A stretch of DNA of 7,841 bases from ARK-15 sp038880255 (GCA_038880255.1 JAVZSA010000048.1:1-7841); one strand, 5' to 3'; shown: positions 1-6,308, numbered from the stretch's first letter. Numbers and translations are program-made. Notes: generated by a model from the letters alone, not told the origin.

Positions 1-767
1 AGTATTTCATATCACTTCTGAGATCATCAGGAAAACATTTACATGAGGTTATAGTTACATCTCCTTTGGGTCTAGTTCCGAGAGAACTGGAATTTACATA
101 TCCAGCTGCACATTATGATATTCCTGTTACCGGATATTGGTATGGTGAAGAAAAGGAATTCATATTAAAAATGCTCGAAAATTATTTAAAAAATAACATC
201 TATGAAAAAATAATTGCATATTTGCCTGATGATTTATCATTCCTTTCAGAATTTCTTGAAGAAATAGGAGCAATAAAAATATTTGGTAATTTAAGAGAAA
301 ATACAAATAAGGAAAAATTATTAGAGGAATTAAAAAACCTTGATAATGTAAAGGATTCAATTAATGAAAAAATTAAAAGTATAGCAAGATTTCAGTTTGG
401 AATAGATTTTCCCATGGAAAATAAAAAATTCTCGAAAAAATATGATGAAATTATTGTTTATAATGAAAATGAAATATATATGCATTTTTTACCAAATCAA
501 GGAAAAATTGTTCTAGGTAAAGAGGCTGCAAATTATTTAAAATTAAATAAAAAATATACAGTAGAAATAGATAATTTTATTCCTAAAGGTAGCATATTTG
601 TTAGGGGAATTAAAAATGCATCTATAGAAATAAGAGAAGGGGATGAAGTGGTGATTGTTTCTAATGATAATTTAATAGGTACAGGTACAGCAACAATGTC
701 ATATTATGATATGATCTCTCAAGAACATGGTGAAGCAGTTAAGGTAAGAAAATTATTTAATGTTTGA
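1..767 (+). CDS. arcS: Archaeosine synthase subunit alpha, C-terminal part (5'-truncated by window edge)
   Basis: This protein acts in the last steps of archaeosine (G15) formation in archaeal tRNA: ArcS works on preQ0-modified tRNA, and in many archaea needs a radical-SAM partner. The frame is open from base 3, so 254 residues are visible and the true start lies outside; the TTG at 66 is internal. The stretch HEVIVTSPLGLVPRELE, followed by YPAAHYDIPVTG, is the ArcS signature that follows the PCSxxKPYxxSxSH catalytic motif, which should lie just left of the window. After it come an alpha/beta region, a C2-like segment around ARFQFG (visible residues about 128-133), and a C-terminal PUA domain (about 183-254) with a GSIFVRGI core and IREGDEVVIV strand. 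It ends in TGA at 765-767, overlapping the convergent kinase gene by 11 bases. The related transglycosylase ArcTGT shares C2 and PUA domains, but the SPLGLVPRELE stretch favours ArcS. Euryarchaea usually carry ArcS, whereas many crenarchaea use QueF-like or GAT-QueC substitutes. Confidence 0.88.
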   Translation, partial: YFISLLRSSGKHLHEVIVTSPLGLVPRELEFTYPAAHYDIPVTGYWYGEEKEFILKMLENYLKNNIYEKIIAYLPDDLSFLSEFLEEIGAIKIFGNLRENTNKEKLLEELKNLDNVKDSINEKIKSIARFQFGIDFPMENKKFSKKYDEIIVYNENEIYMHFLPNQGKIVLGKEAANYLKLNKKYTVEIDNFIPKGSIFVRGIKNASIEIREGDEVVIVSNDNLIGTGTATMSYYDMISQEHGEAVKVRKLFNV

Positions 768-1983
768 GGAAAATCTGTACATCCATCACATTTGTTCCTG
801 TAGGTCCTGTAATTATTAATGTACCCATTTTTTTAAAGAATGAATATGAATCATTATTATTTAGATATTCCATAATTTCATATTCTGAAGATTTAATGAG
901 AGTGGAATAGTCAGCTACTGCACCGGCAGCATCAGTAGGTCCATCAATACCATCAGTACCAATTGAACCAATTACTTCATTTTCCTTTATTCTTTTAATC
1001 AATGAAAGAACAAATTCCTGATTTCTACCTCCCTTTCCATTTCCTTTGACAGTTACAACAGGTTCACCACCTGAAACAAGAACACTGTGGAATGGCATAG
1101 TATCAAATTCATCATAAATCTTTTGTGAAATAATTCTAGCCTCACCAGAAACAATTGTTCCTAGATTTTTCACATTGTATCCAAGATTTTTAGCTTCAGA
1201 CTCCACTGCCTTTAAAGAATCAAAGTTTCTACAAATTATTATATTTTTTACTCTATCATATGGAAATTCATCCTTTTTTACTGTTTCAAAAATTTGGAAT
1301 TTTTCAGGTTTTTTCAAGATTTCTTCAATTTCTTTATCCTTTATATTATATTTTTCTAAAATTTCTAGAGCATCTGAAAATGTTGTTTCATCTGGGGAAG
1401 TCAGTCCTGATCCTATTGTTGAAAGATCATCACCCATCACATCAGAGACAATGAGTGAGATTATTCTTGCCTTTGTATATTTTATCACCCTCCCTCCTTT
1501 CAGATAGGAAATATGTTTTCTTACTGTATTTAAATCGTAAATGTCCGCACCTGCCTTCATTAATTTTTCAGTAATTTCTCTTATTTTTTCCACAGAAACT
1601 ATATAATCACCCACTAAAGACGATGCTCCACCAGAAATTAAAAAGATTACCAAATCATTTTCTTTACTTTCCTTAAGTATTTCAAGTATTTCTTTTGCAG
1701 CCAAATAACTATTTTCATTTGGATATGGATGCCCTGCAGAAATTCCATATCTTGATCCTTCATTTGAAACAACAAATCTTTTAGCCTCAATTCCTTCAAA
1801 GGCTAAAATCATTCTTGAGGATCCCTTCCCTACACCTATTATATATATTTTCCCTGTTGAATTGTGAAATATTTCATTTTTCATTGAAATTATTTTTGGA
1901 TATGGATCAGCGGCCTGAATTGCCTTTTCCATTAATTTTATTATGATTTTGTTTTTTTCCAAAATATTAACATCGCCTATCAT
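757..1983 (-). CDS. Glycerate 2-kinase, MOFRL (class II) family
   Basis: It phosphorylates D-glycerate with ATP to 2-phosphoglycerate in the cytoplasm, the step that feeds the non-phosphorylative Entner-Doudoroff pathway of Thermoplasma and Picrophilus into lower glycolysis. At 408 residues it has the usual family length. The N-terminal DUF4147-type domain shows GVGKGSSRM (residues 50-58), GHPYPNE (84-90), SGGASSL (117-123) and NTVRKHIS with a following KGG (152-164). The C-terminal MOFRL domain shows SGGEPVVTVKGNGKGGRNQE (304-323), GTDGIDGPTDAAGA (342-355) and TGPTGTNVMDV (392-402). All hallmark segments are present, so it should be active. Its ATG overlaps the stop of the upstream hydrolase gene (ATGA), and the bases ahead are pyrimidine-rich with no Shine-Dalgarno site, so translation is probably coupled. 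A TTG at codon 8 preceded by AGGCGATG is a less likely alternative start. The family also includes hydroxypyruvate-reductase annotations, which are usually misnomers. Confidence 0.92.
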   Translation of the reverse strand: MIGDVNILEKNKIIIKLMEKAIQAADPYPKIISMKNEIFHNSTGKIYIIGVGKGSSRMILAFEGIEAKRFVVSNEGSRYGISAGHPYPNENSYLAAKEILEILKESKENDLVIFLISGGASSLVGDYIVSVEKIREITEKLMKAGADIYDLNTVRKHISYLKGGRVIKYTKARIISLIVSDVMGDDLSTIGSGLTSPDETTFSDALEILEKYNIKDKEIEEILKKPEKFQIFETVKKDEFPYDRVKNIIICRNFDSLKAVESEAKNLGYNVKNLGTIVSGEARIISQKIYDEFDTMPFHSVLVSGGEPVVTVKGNGKGGRNQEFVLSLIKRIKENEVIGSIGTDGIDGPTDAAGAVADYSTLIKSSEYEIMEYLNNNDSYSFFKKMGTLIITGPTGTNVMDVQIFLKH

Positions 1984-2810
1984 GGGAGAATAGAAATTTC
2001 AAAACCACTGTAAATTCTTTTTACCTTTTCATTATACTTTTCCATGAAAGTATTAATCACCCTTTCTCCAGTACAATGACCGAGAAAAAGATCAATACCT
2101 TCGGTTGAATTTACAGTAAATTCTATTCTTTCCTTTGAAGCATTTAATAGATGTAAGCCTCCCATTATGTATTTTACTTTTTTCCCCAATAATTTTTCTC
2201 CATAATTCTTAATATTTACAATTCCCGCATGTGAACATCCAGAAATAAGAAATAGGGAATCACCGAGATCTATAAAAAGAGAAGTATCATCAATCATTAA
2301 ATCTTTTGATATTTTACCATTTTCTATGGTAAATATATCTTCCACAAGCTCAAATTTATTCAACCTTGGAACTTCTCCAGAAGTCCAAACATTTGGAAAT
2401 ATTTCCATTGGTTCTTTAACAAATACAAAATTATTCATATTTTTTAGTTCTTTAACATCGTCCTTAGGTATTCCAATGTAAAAATATGGTAAATAAAAAT
2501 TTTCTCTAAATATTGTAGGGTGTGCAAATACAGGCACATTTATTTCTTTTAGTATTCCTTTTAAACCACCTCCATGATCGTAATGTCCATGAGAAATTAC
2601 AATTGCATCTATTTTCTTAAGGTCAATATTGTATAATGATGCATTGTATTTTATTACATCGCTTGATGATCCAGTATCAAAGAGTAAATTTTTTTCATCA
2701 TTATCATATTTTATATTAACAAAATATGAAACACCATGTTGTGCAAGCCCAAGGGACCTAAATGGTGCCAAATCATCACACAAAACTCTAATGTTTAATT
2801 TTTTTATCAT
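1980..2810 (-). CDS. Metallo-beta-lactamase-fold hydrolase of the COG1237 (DHPS-like) type
   Basis: This is a predicted metal-dependent cytoplasmic hydrolase of 276 residues. The metal-binding motif SHGHYDHGGG (residues 73-82; His74, His76, Asp78, His79) is intact. Later metal-site candidates are His194 in SGCSHAGIVNI and His220 in GGLHLL; GHCTGE (244-249) is also typical of this branch. That pattern of CSHAGIVN, GGLH and GHCTG matches proteins often named 7,8-dihydropterin-6-methyl-4-(beta-D-ribofuranosyl)aminobenzene-5'-phosphate synthase (MJ0301-like), a methanopterin-route enzyme. The substrate cannot be read from sequence, and many relatives have no known function, so I stop at the family. 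The pattern is not that of an ETHE1-type persulfide dioxygenase despite the sulfur-gene neighbours. It starts with ATG just after a TATA-like box with no Shine-Dalgarno site, which suggests a leaderless transcript. It overlaps the kinase gene by 4 bases, so the two products probably act together or are at least made in step. Confidence 0.87.
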   Translation of the reverse strand: MIKKLNIRVLCDDLAPFRSLGLAQHGVSYFVNIKYDNDEKNLLFDTGSSSDVIKYNASLYNIDLKKIDAIVISHGHYDHGGGLKGILKEINVPVFAHPTIFRENFYLPYFYIGIPKDDVKELKNMNNFVFVKEPMEIFPNVWTSGEVPRLNKFELVEDIFTIENGKISKDLMIDDTSLFIDLGDSLFLISGCSHAGIVNIKNYGEKLLGKKVKYIMGGLHLLNASKERIEFTVNSTEGIDLFLGHCTGERVINTFMEKYNEKVKRIYSGFEISILP

Positions 2811-2832
2811 AAATATAAGAAATTTCTATTTA

Positions 2833-2850
2833 TTATAATAAATTTATGAA
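2833..2850 (-). promoter_or_regulatory. Probable leaderless promoter of the hydrolase-kinase pair
   Basis: Reading the minus strand, TTTATTATAA-like sequence lies about 23-32 bases ahead of the hydrolase ATG, the spacing expected for an archaeal TATA box serving a leaderless mRNA. It sits at the very end of the TauE/SafE gene and in the 33-base gap after it. No Shine-Dalgarno site is visible before the ATG, which fits initiation on a leaderless transcript. The region is so AT-rich that a chance match is possible. Confidence 0.5.
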
Positions 2851-3626
2851 AAGAATGCTGAAATATTCATATAAATCATATAAAAAGCAACAATTATTAT
2901 AATTATTGAAAATATTTTTGTAAGTAATCTTTTTGAAACTTTAGAAGCAAAAAATGTGCCTATCCATCCACCAAATATTCCACCTAAAACGTATAATATG
3001 GAGATTACGATGTTAACATCACCGATTATTGAATATCTAATGGCTGTAACTAAACCAAATATTCCAACTGAAACTAATGAAGTACCCACAGCCTGAATAA
3101 TATTCAAAGCACCACTATATATGAGACCTGGAACAATTAGAAAACCACCACCAATTCCAAAATAGCCTGAGGCAAAGCCTACCAAAAATCCAATACCCAT
3201 CATTTTTAAAATTGATTCCTTCATTTTGGGCGATTCTGCTGCGTTAATACATTTTCTTTTTAGCATATAAATTCCGATTACAATCATTAAAATTGCAAAT
3301 ATAAAAAGTAATTTTTTACCAGGTGTAAGTATACCTAATTCTACTCCTATCAAAACACCAAAGATTCCTGGTATACTAAATAATATTCCTTTTTTAAAAT
3401 TTACATGCTTTTTTCTTGCATGGGGGATTAGGTTGAGAAATGCATTTATACTCACAGCAAGAGCAGTTGTCCCTATAACAATATGAGGATGATTAAAGCC
3501 AACAAAATATATAAGAAGTGGAATTGCAAGAATTGATCCACCTCCACCTATCAATCCCAATGAAAATCCAACAATTAAGCCAGAAATTATCGAAAATATC
3601 ATCTGAACAATTGTTATATCAAACAT
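2844..3626 (-). CDS. TauE/SafE-family membrane permease (putative sulfite or sulfonate-related anion exporter)
   Basis: This is a polytopic membrane protein of 260 residues, normal for the family, with about eight hydrophobic segments. It shows the internal duplication of TauE/SafE: GLIGGGGSILAIPLLIY at residues 24-40 is repeated as GYFGIGGGFLIVPGLIY at 154-170. Both glycine-rich re-entrant-like motifs, with their following proline, are intact. A short basic loop (about 122-138, with KRK) separates the halves. Characterised relatives export sulfite, sulfoacetate or other organosulfur anions, but the family is broad and substrate is not predictable from sequence alone. The position 5 bases after a DsrE-like gene and downstream of a YeeE permease favours a sulfur anion, perhaps sulfite left after sulfane sulfur is taken from thiosulfate. 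The gene has only a poor, distant GTGAT ahead of its ATG, so it likely depends on translation of the preceding gene. Confidence 0.9.
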   Translation of the reverse strand: MFDITIVQMIFSIISGLIVGFSLGLIGGGGSILAIPLLIYFVGFNHPHIVIGTTALAVSINAFLNLIPHARKKHVNFKKGILFSIPGIFGVLIGVELGILTPGKKLLFIFAILMIVIGIYMLKRKCINAAESPKMKESILKMMGIGFLVGFASGYFGIGGGFLIVPGLIYSGALNIIQAVGTSLVSVGIFGLVTAIRYSIIGDVNIVISILYVLGGIFGGWIGTFFASKVSKRLLTKIFSIIIIIVAFYMIYMNISAFFS

Positions 3627-3631
3627 ATTAA

Positions 3632-3979
3632 TCAGAATGTTATCACAGTATAACCTTCCTCTATTTTCTGATTTATTTCCACTCCACCAAGCACAAGACT
3701 TACATCAGGAAATATGTCATCTTCTGATAAACCTTCATTTTTTAAACTCACAGAACAAGCCTTTACAGGTATGCCATTCTTTATTGCATTTTCAATCTGC
3801 TCTTTGAATTGTTGGGAATTGGCCTGTTTTTTATTTACTGCCTGAACACCCCGCCCTAAAAAAAGCATCTCCACTACAGCATGTGCATTTTTTACTGTAT
3901 TTATAGAAAAATTAAAAGCTACCATTTCCGCGTGAATATTATCCTTACCAGTTAGTACTACTACCAATATTTTTGCCAT
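3632..3979 (-). CDS. DsrE-like small sulfur-carrier protein
   Basis: This 115-residue cytoplasmic protein belongs to the DsrE/DsrF/TusD-like fold family, whose active members carry sulfane sulfur as a persulfide on a conserved cysteine. The N-terminal strand MAKILVVVLTG, the basic LGRGV turn (residues 41-45) and the C-terminal LGGVEINQKIEEGYTVITF (97-115) fit the family. Its only cysteine, Cys75 in PVKACSVSLKNEGL, lies where the functional cysteine is expected (ACxxSxxxxGL). It therefore looks capable of carrying sulfur. It follows the YeeE-type permease by 60 bases and precedes the TauE/SafE gene by 5. In bacteria the YeeE transporter is usually paired with TusA; no TusA is present here, so this protein is a candidate acceptor. 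The start is supported by an excellent Shine-Dalgarno site. It could belong to one of several DsrE subfamilies, and an exact role is not known. Confidence 0.84.
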   Translation of the reverse strand: MAKILVVVLTGKDNIHAEMVAFNFSINTVKNAHAVVEMLFLGRGVQAVNKKQANSQQFKEQIENAIKNGIPVKACSVSLKNEGLSEDDIFPDVSLVLGGVEINQKIEEGYTVITF

Positions 3980-3982
3980 CTT

Positions 3983-3990
3983 ATCACCTC
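3983..3990 (-). promoter_or_regulatory. Strong Shine-Dalgarno site of the DsrE-like gene
   Basis: On the minus strand GAGGTGAT ends 3 bases before the ATG and matches the 3' end of archaeal 16S rRNA (ATCACCTC) over eight bases. It is the best ribosome site in the window and fixes the start codon. Because leaderless genes do not need it, it suggests that this gene is translated from a longer message, probably one starting ahead of the YeeE gene or at a promoter within the gap. Confidence 0.8.
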
Positions 3991-4000
3991 TATAATAGAA

Positions 4001-4012
4001 ATTTAAAATAAA
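4001..4012 (-). promoter_or_regulatory. Possible TATA box ahead of the DsrE-like gene
   Basis: TTTATTTTAAAT on the minus strand lies 22-33 bases ahead of the ATG. Transcription from it would begin near the start codon and leave out the strong Shine-Dalgarno site, so the two signals argue for different modes of expression. It may be only AT-rich spacer. Confidence 0.3.
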
Positions 4013-4020
4013 TTTTTTTC

Positions 4021-4028
4021 AAAAAAAA
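4021..4028 (-). terminator. Possible U-tract terminator after the YeeE-family gene
   Basis: The minus strand has eight consecutive T residues about 12 bases after the permease stop codon, followed by a G and seven A residues. Archaeal termination commonly uses U-rich tracts without a hairpin. It could end part of the transcription of the permease gene, leaving some readthrough into the DsrE-like gene. Confidence 0.4.
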
Positions 4029-4039
4029 TTAATGAAAAT

Positions 4040-5416
4040 TTATCTATATCCTCTTTTGTTAATTTTTAGATGCATAACTAGATACAATGTTATCCAAGAG
4101 CTTAACATTACCATAATCAGGAAAACAAAGCTGGAAACTGCCATTTGAATGTTACCACTTAATATATGACCGGATGCACATCCATTTGCCATCCTAGCAC
4201 CGAATAAAACGAGGAAAGTACCAAAAAAGGATCCTAGAGCTCTTAACTTTCTGTTTGAACCAAATCTATGTTCCCAAACCTTTGGCACCTGTGGTTTATA
4301 TGCCATAAATCTTTTTGATATTAAGGTTGCGGATATTAAACCTCCCAGGAATGTACCCAAATCTGATAACGGTTCCCAACCAATTTCACTGAATGGATTG
4401 TTCACCGGTATTCCATTTATAATGTGCATACCTCCAAATAATTGAAAATATGGATTGGATGCAGCCCACAATGGATTAAATAAATATGAAACTTGAGCAC
4501 CTATCCAGGAATAGGTGGTAGATTCCCCAAATATTTGGTGAAGTATGATAACTGCTACCGCAGCTATGGTAAATTCAATGCCAAGAAAAATTACATATCT
4601 TGAATTCCAAATACTACTCTCATTGGTAATCCTCCTAACAAATTCTCTTGACTTAGGATATTTTACTTTTTCTTCATCTATAAGTTCATCAAACCTTACA
4701 ACATCCTTATTTTTGCCAGTCAGATGGAAAAAGCAACATTGTTTTAATGGCTGACCAGGATATCTAGGAAGGAAAAAGAAAATCAATAGTAAAATTATTC
4801 CAAATACAATACTTACAACGAATATTTCTGGTCTAGTTACAGCACCAACTAAAGTTGCCCATGTGATTGGCCCAAAGTTTAGAGTGTCCCAAAAGAAAAA
4901 TTTAACGTAACCAAAAATTACAGACCAGGTAAATGCACCTAATAGGCCTCCTAAGACCGCCCAAATCGCATCCCTTCTTCCTTGGCCTAATGCTATCCAA
5001 ACTGTACCTGGAAAATAACCAGCGATTCCAACACCTATTCCAAATAGTATTCCACCTATCACAATTCCTGGAACAAAGAAATCCTTAATACCAAAGTTAG
5101 GATGTGGAACAAAAAGATATAGACCATAAAGAAGAATTGCACCTAATCCAATGGCAAATCCAAAACAAACAAGCAAAAATCTATCTTGAAATGCCATTAC
5201 TCTAAATAATGTATCTGGATCTGAGAAATTCCATAGCTCTAAGGGTATAGCCAATAGAATCCCTGCCAATATACCTAATAGCAATGGAGCCTTTGTTTGA
5301 TGGAGGGCAACCTGCATATAAATGCCATAAAAAAGCATTGCCAAAGATATAATAAAGAGTATTACAGTACTTATTAATAGAATCTTTACATCACTTTTTT
5401 CTTTTACTTGATTCAT
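4040..5416 (-). CDS. YeeE/YedE-family sulfur-compound permease (thiosulfate uptake TsuA-like)
   Basis: This is a polytopic inner-membrane protein of 458 residues containing two YeeE/YedE sulfur-transport repeats, a single-chain, long form. Hydrophobic segments fill residues 12-35, 43-58, 80-102, 113-132, 150-172 and 187-217; a charged cytosolic-type loop spans about 220-272; further segments run to 450. The second half has the canonical signature GARMANGCASGHILSGN (406-422) with Cys413, the sort of cysteine that handles thiosulfate in structurally studied YeeE. The first-half counterpart reads GYFPGTVWIALGQG (133-146), where I recall many relatives having GYCPGT, so the cysteine seems replaced by Phe135. 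A Cys-Cys pair (227-228) sits just before the loop. Some relatives are linked to selenium metabolism (YedE/FdhT), so thiosulfate is likely but not proved. Neighbouring DsrE-like and TauE/SafE genes support a sulfur substrate. A well-placed TATA box and absence of a Shine-Dalgarno site fit a leaderless start at this ATG. Confidence 0.9.
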   Translation of the reverse strand: MNQVKEKSDVKILLISTVILFIISLAMLFYGIYMQVALHQTKAPLLLGILAGILLAIPLELWNFSDPDTLFRVMAFQDRFLLVCFGFAIGLGAILLYGLYLFVPHPNFGIKDFFVPGIVIGGILFGIGVGIAGYFPGTVWIALGQGRRDAIWAVLGGLLGAFTWSVIFGYVKFFFWDTLNFGPITWATLVGAVTRPEIFVVSIVFGIILLLIFFFLPRYPGQPLKQCCFFHLTGKNKDVVRFDELIDEEKVKYPKSREFVRRITNESSIWNSRYVIFLGIEFTIAAVAVIILHQIFGESTTYSWIGAQVSYLFNPLWAASNPYFQLFGGMHIINGIPVNNPFSEIGWEPLSDLGTFLGGLISATLISKRFMAYKPQVPKVWEHRFGSNRKLRALGSFFGTFLVLFGARMANGCASGHILSGNIQMAVSSFVFLIMVMLSSWITLYLVMHLKINKRGYR

Positions 5417-5436
5417 AAAAAATGATATGCAATTAA

Positions 5437-5450
5437 AATATATAAAGTTT
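5437..5450 (-). promoter_or_regulatory. Leaderless promoter of the YeeE-family gene
   Basis: On the minus strand TTTATATATT occupies positions -30 to -21 relative to the ATG, ideal for an archaeal TATA box giving a transcript that starts at or next to the start codon. The purine-rich AAAC immediately upstream could serve as the TFB recognition element. There is no Shine-Dalgarno site between box and ATG, which fits. This is the clearest promoter in the window. Confidence 0.65.
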
Positions 5451-5457
5451 ATGAATT

Positions 5458-5477
5458 TTTTTCATATTTATGAAAAA
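5458..5477. repeat. Perfect 8-bp inverted repeat upstream of the YeeE promoter (candidate operator)
   Basis: TTTTTCAT and ATGAAAAA flank a 4-base ATTT centre. The dyad is centred about 25 bases upstream of the TATA-box centre, between the 193-residue protein gene and the permease gene. No T-tract follows it on the minus strand, so an operator or activator site is more natural than a terminator for the upstream gene, though the arm itself contains a short T run. In AT-rich DNA dyads of this size do arise by chance. Confidence 0.35.
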
Positions 5478-5495
5478 TTATCATAATTAAGTAAA

Positions 5496-6077
5496 TTATT
5501 CATTATTTTGAATTGATGAATAAAAAGCCAACTTCTCAAGAGCTTTTGGTGCATCTTTACTATTCAAGAGAATGAATATTTCATTCCCAATTCTATATAT
5601 GTTATTTATTTTAATTTCAAACATTTCAAGAATTGATACAACTAAAACCGTAATTCCTGGTATTTCCGTAAAACTTTCCTTCATTCTTAAGTTTAGCATT
5701 GCATATTCAAATTCCTTTGCATTCTCATCTTTATATAATATATCATATTTTTGACCATTTTTTACAGCAATTAAAAAATTTATTTTATTCAGATCATCAT
5801 AATTCACGGTCTTCTTTATGTATCCATAATCTAAAAAAAATGATACATATTTCAAAGCTTGTCCGGTATCAATTAATTTTTTATTTCTTTTACCATAAAT
5901 AGTCAATAACTTAACTATTGTATTTAAAGGAACATCCCTACCACTTAATTTATCAACTTTATTTTTTATTTTTTTAGCCATAGAAGAATAATTAACTATA
6001 TCATTATTCAATGCCATTCTGTAAGCAATATTTTCATTGATTATTAATTCAATAATGTTTGTTAATTTCAAACCCAT
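5496..6077 (-). CDS. Uncharacterised 193-residue protein, possible regulator with ACT-like C-terminal half
   Basis: I do not recognise a named gene. The N-terminal part (about 5-63) is helical; its LNNDIVNYSSMAKKIKNKV stretch (23-41) resembles an archaeal pattern of the form IVNYSALARxI found in small proteins with ligand-binding C-termini. The C-terminal part (about 127-186) alternates strand and helix, with AMLNLRMKES, then EIPGITVLVVSILEMFEIKINNIYR split by a glycine turn, a strand EIFILL and a helix DAPKALEKLAFY; this order is like an ACT domain (strand, helix with a PG turn, strand, strand, helix). There is no signal peptide or membrane segment, so it is cytoplasmic. It is rich in Lys, Asn and Ile like its neighbours, so no sign of foreign origin. 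It lies 79 bases upstream of the YeeE permease gene in the same orientation. A sensory or DNA-binding role is an inference. The GGTGA abutting its ATG is too close to be a normal ribosome site. Confidence 0.8.
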   Translation of the reverse strand: MGLKLTNIIELIINENIAYRMALNNDIVNYSSMAKKIKNKVDKLSGRDVPLNTIVKLLTIYGKRNKKLIDTGQALKYVSFFLDYGYIKKTVNYDDLNKINFLIAVKNGQKYDILYKDENAKEFEYAMLNLRMKESFTEIPGITVLVVSILEMFEIKINNIYRIGNEIFILLNSKDAPKALEKLAFYSSIQNNE

Positions 6078-6101
6078 TCACCAAATTCAATAAAAATTCT
6101 G

Positions 6102-6113
6102 TAAATATAAAAA
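6102..6113 (-). promoter_or_regulatory. Probable TATA box of the 193-residue protein gene
   Basis: TTTTTATATTTA on the minus strand lies 25-36 bases ahead of the ATG, preceded by GTGAAAA as a possible TFB recognition element. Transcription would begin about five bases before the start codon, giving a nearly leaderless message. Confidence 0.45.
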
Positions 6114-6221
6114 TTTTCACTAATTATATAATATAAACAAAAAAATTAAAAGATTTAGATATATTTTTCCGATTTTCCTAAAAATTATAATAAAAATTAG
6201 TACCGTTATGTATTCAATCAA

Positions 6222-6251
6222 GAATGTAAATTAACAATAATAGATACATTC
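6222..6251. repeat. Spaced dyad GAATGTA-N16-TACATTC
   Basis: Two perfect 7-base inverted arms separated by 16 bases lie in the divergent intergenic region, about 90-118 bases ahead of the MFS start. The arm centres are about 23 bases apart, roughly two helical turns, so a dimeric regulator could bind one face of the DNA. Chance occurrence is possible. Confidence 0.25.
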
Positions 6252-6308
6252 CTATACTTTATCTTTTAATGGATATTATTTAAATTATAAAAAATGTTAT
6301 TTACAAAA

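Noticed and set aside
66..68. TTG as the start of the first gene
   Set aside because: The same frame is open back to base 3 and encodes HEVIVTSP, a conserved ArcS segment, so the TTG is internal and the gene is cut by the window edge.
1175..1507. Plus-strand open frame of 110 codons inside the glycerate kinase gene
   Set aside because: It is antisense to a fully recognisable MOFRL kinase, has no known domain, and its composition is that of the complement of coding DNA.
1980..2810. Persulfide dioxygenase (ETHE1-like) or sulfur-cycle enzyme, suggested by the neighbours
   Set aside because: The GHCTG and CSHAGIVN segments match the COG1237 DHPS-like branch rather than ETHE1, and the gene is coupled to the glycerate kinase with its own promoter.
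5458..5477. Hairpin terminator for the 193-residue protein gene
   Set aside because: No T-tract follows the dyad in the direction of transcription, and archaea rarely use hairpin-dependent termination; an operator is a better reading.
6208..6234. Eight-codon open frame in the divergent intergenic region
   Set aside because: It has no ribosome site, no well-placed TATA box and no feature beyond what AT-rich spacer gives by chance.
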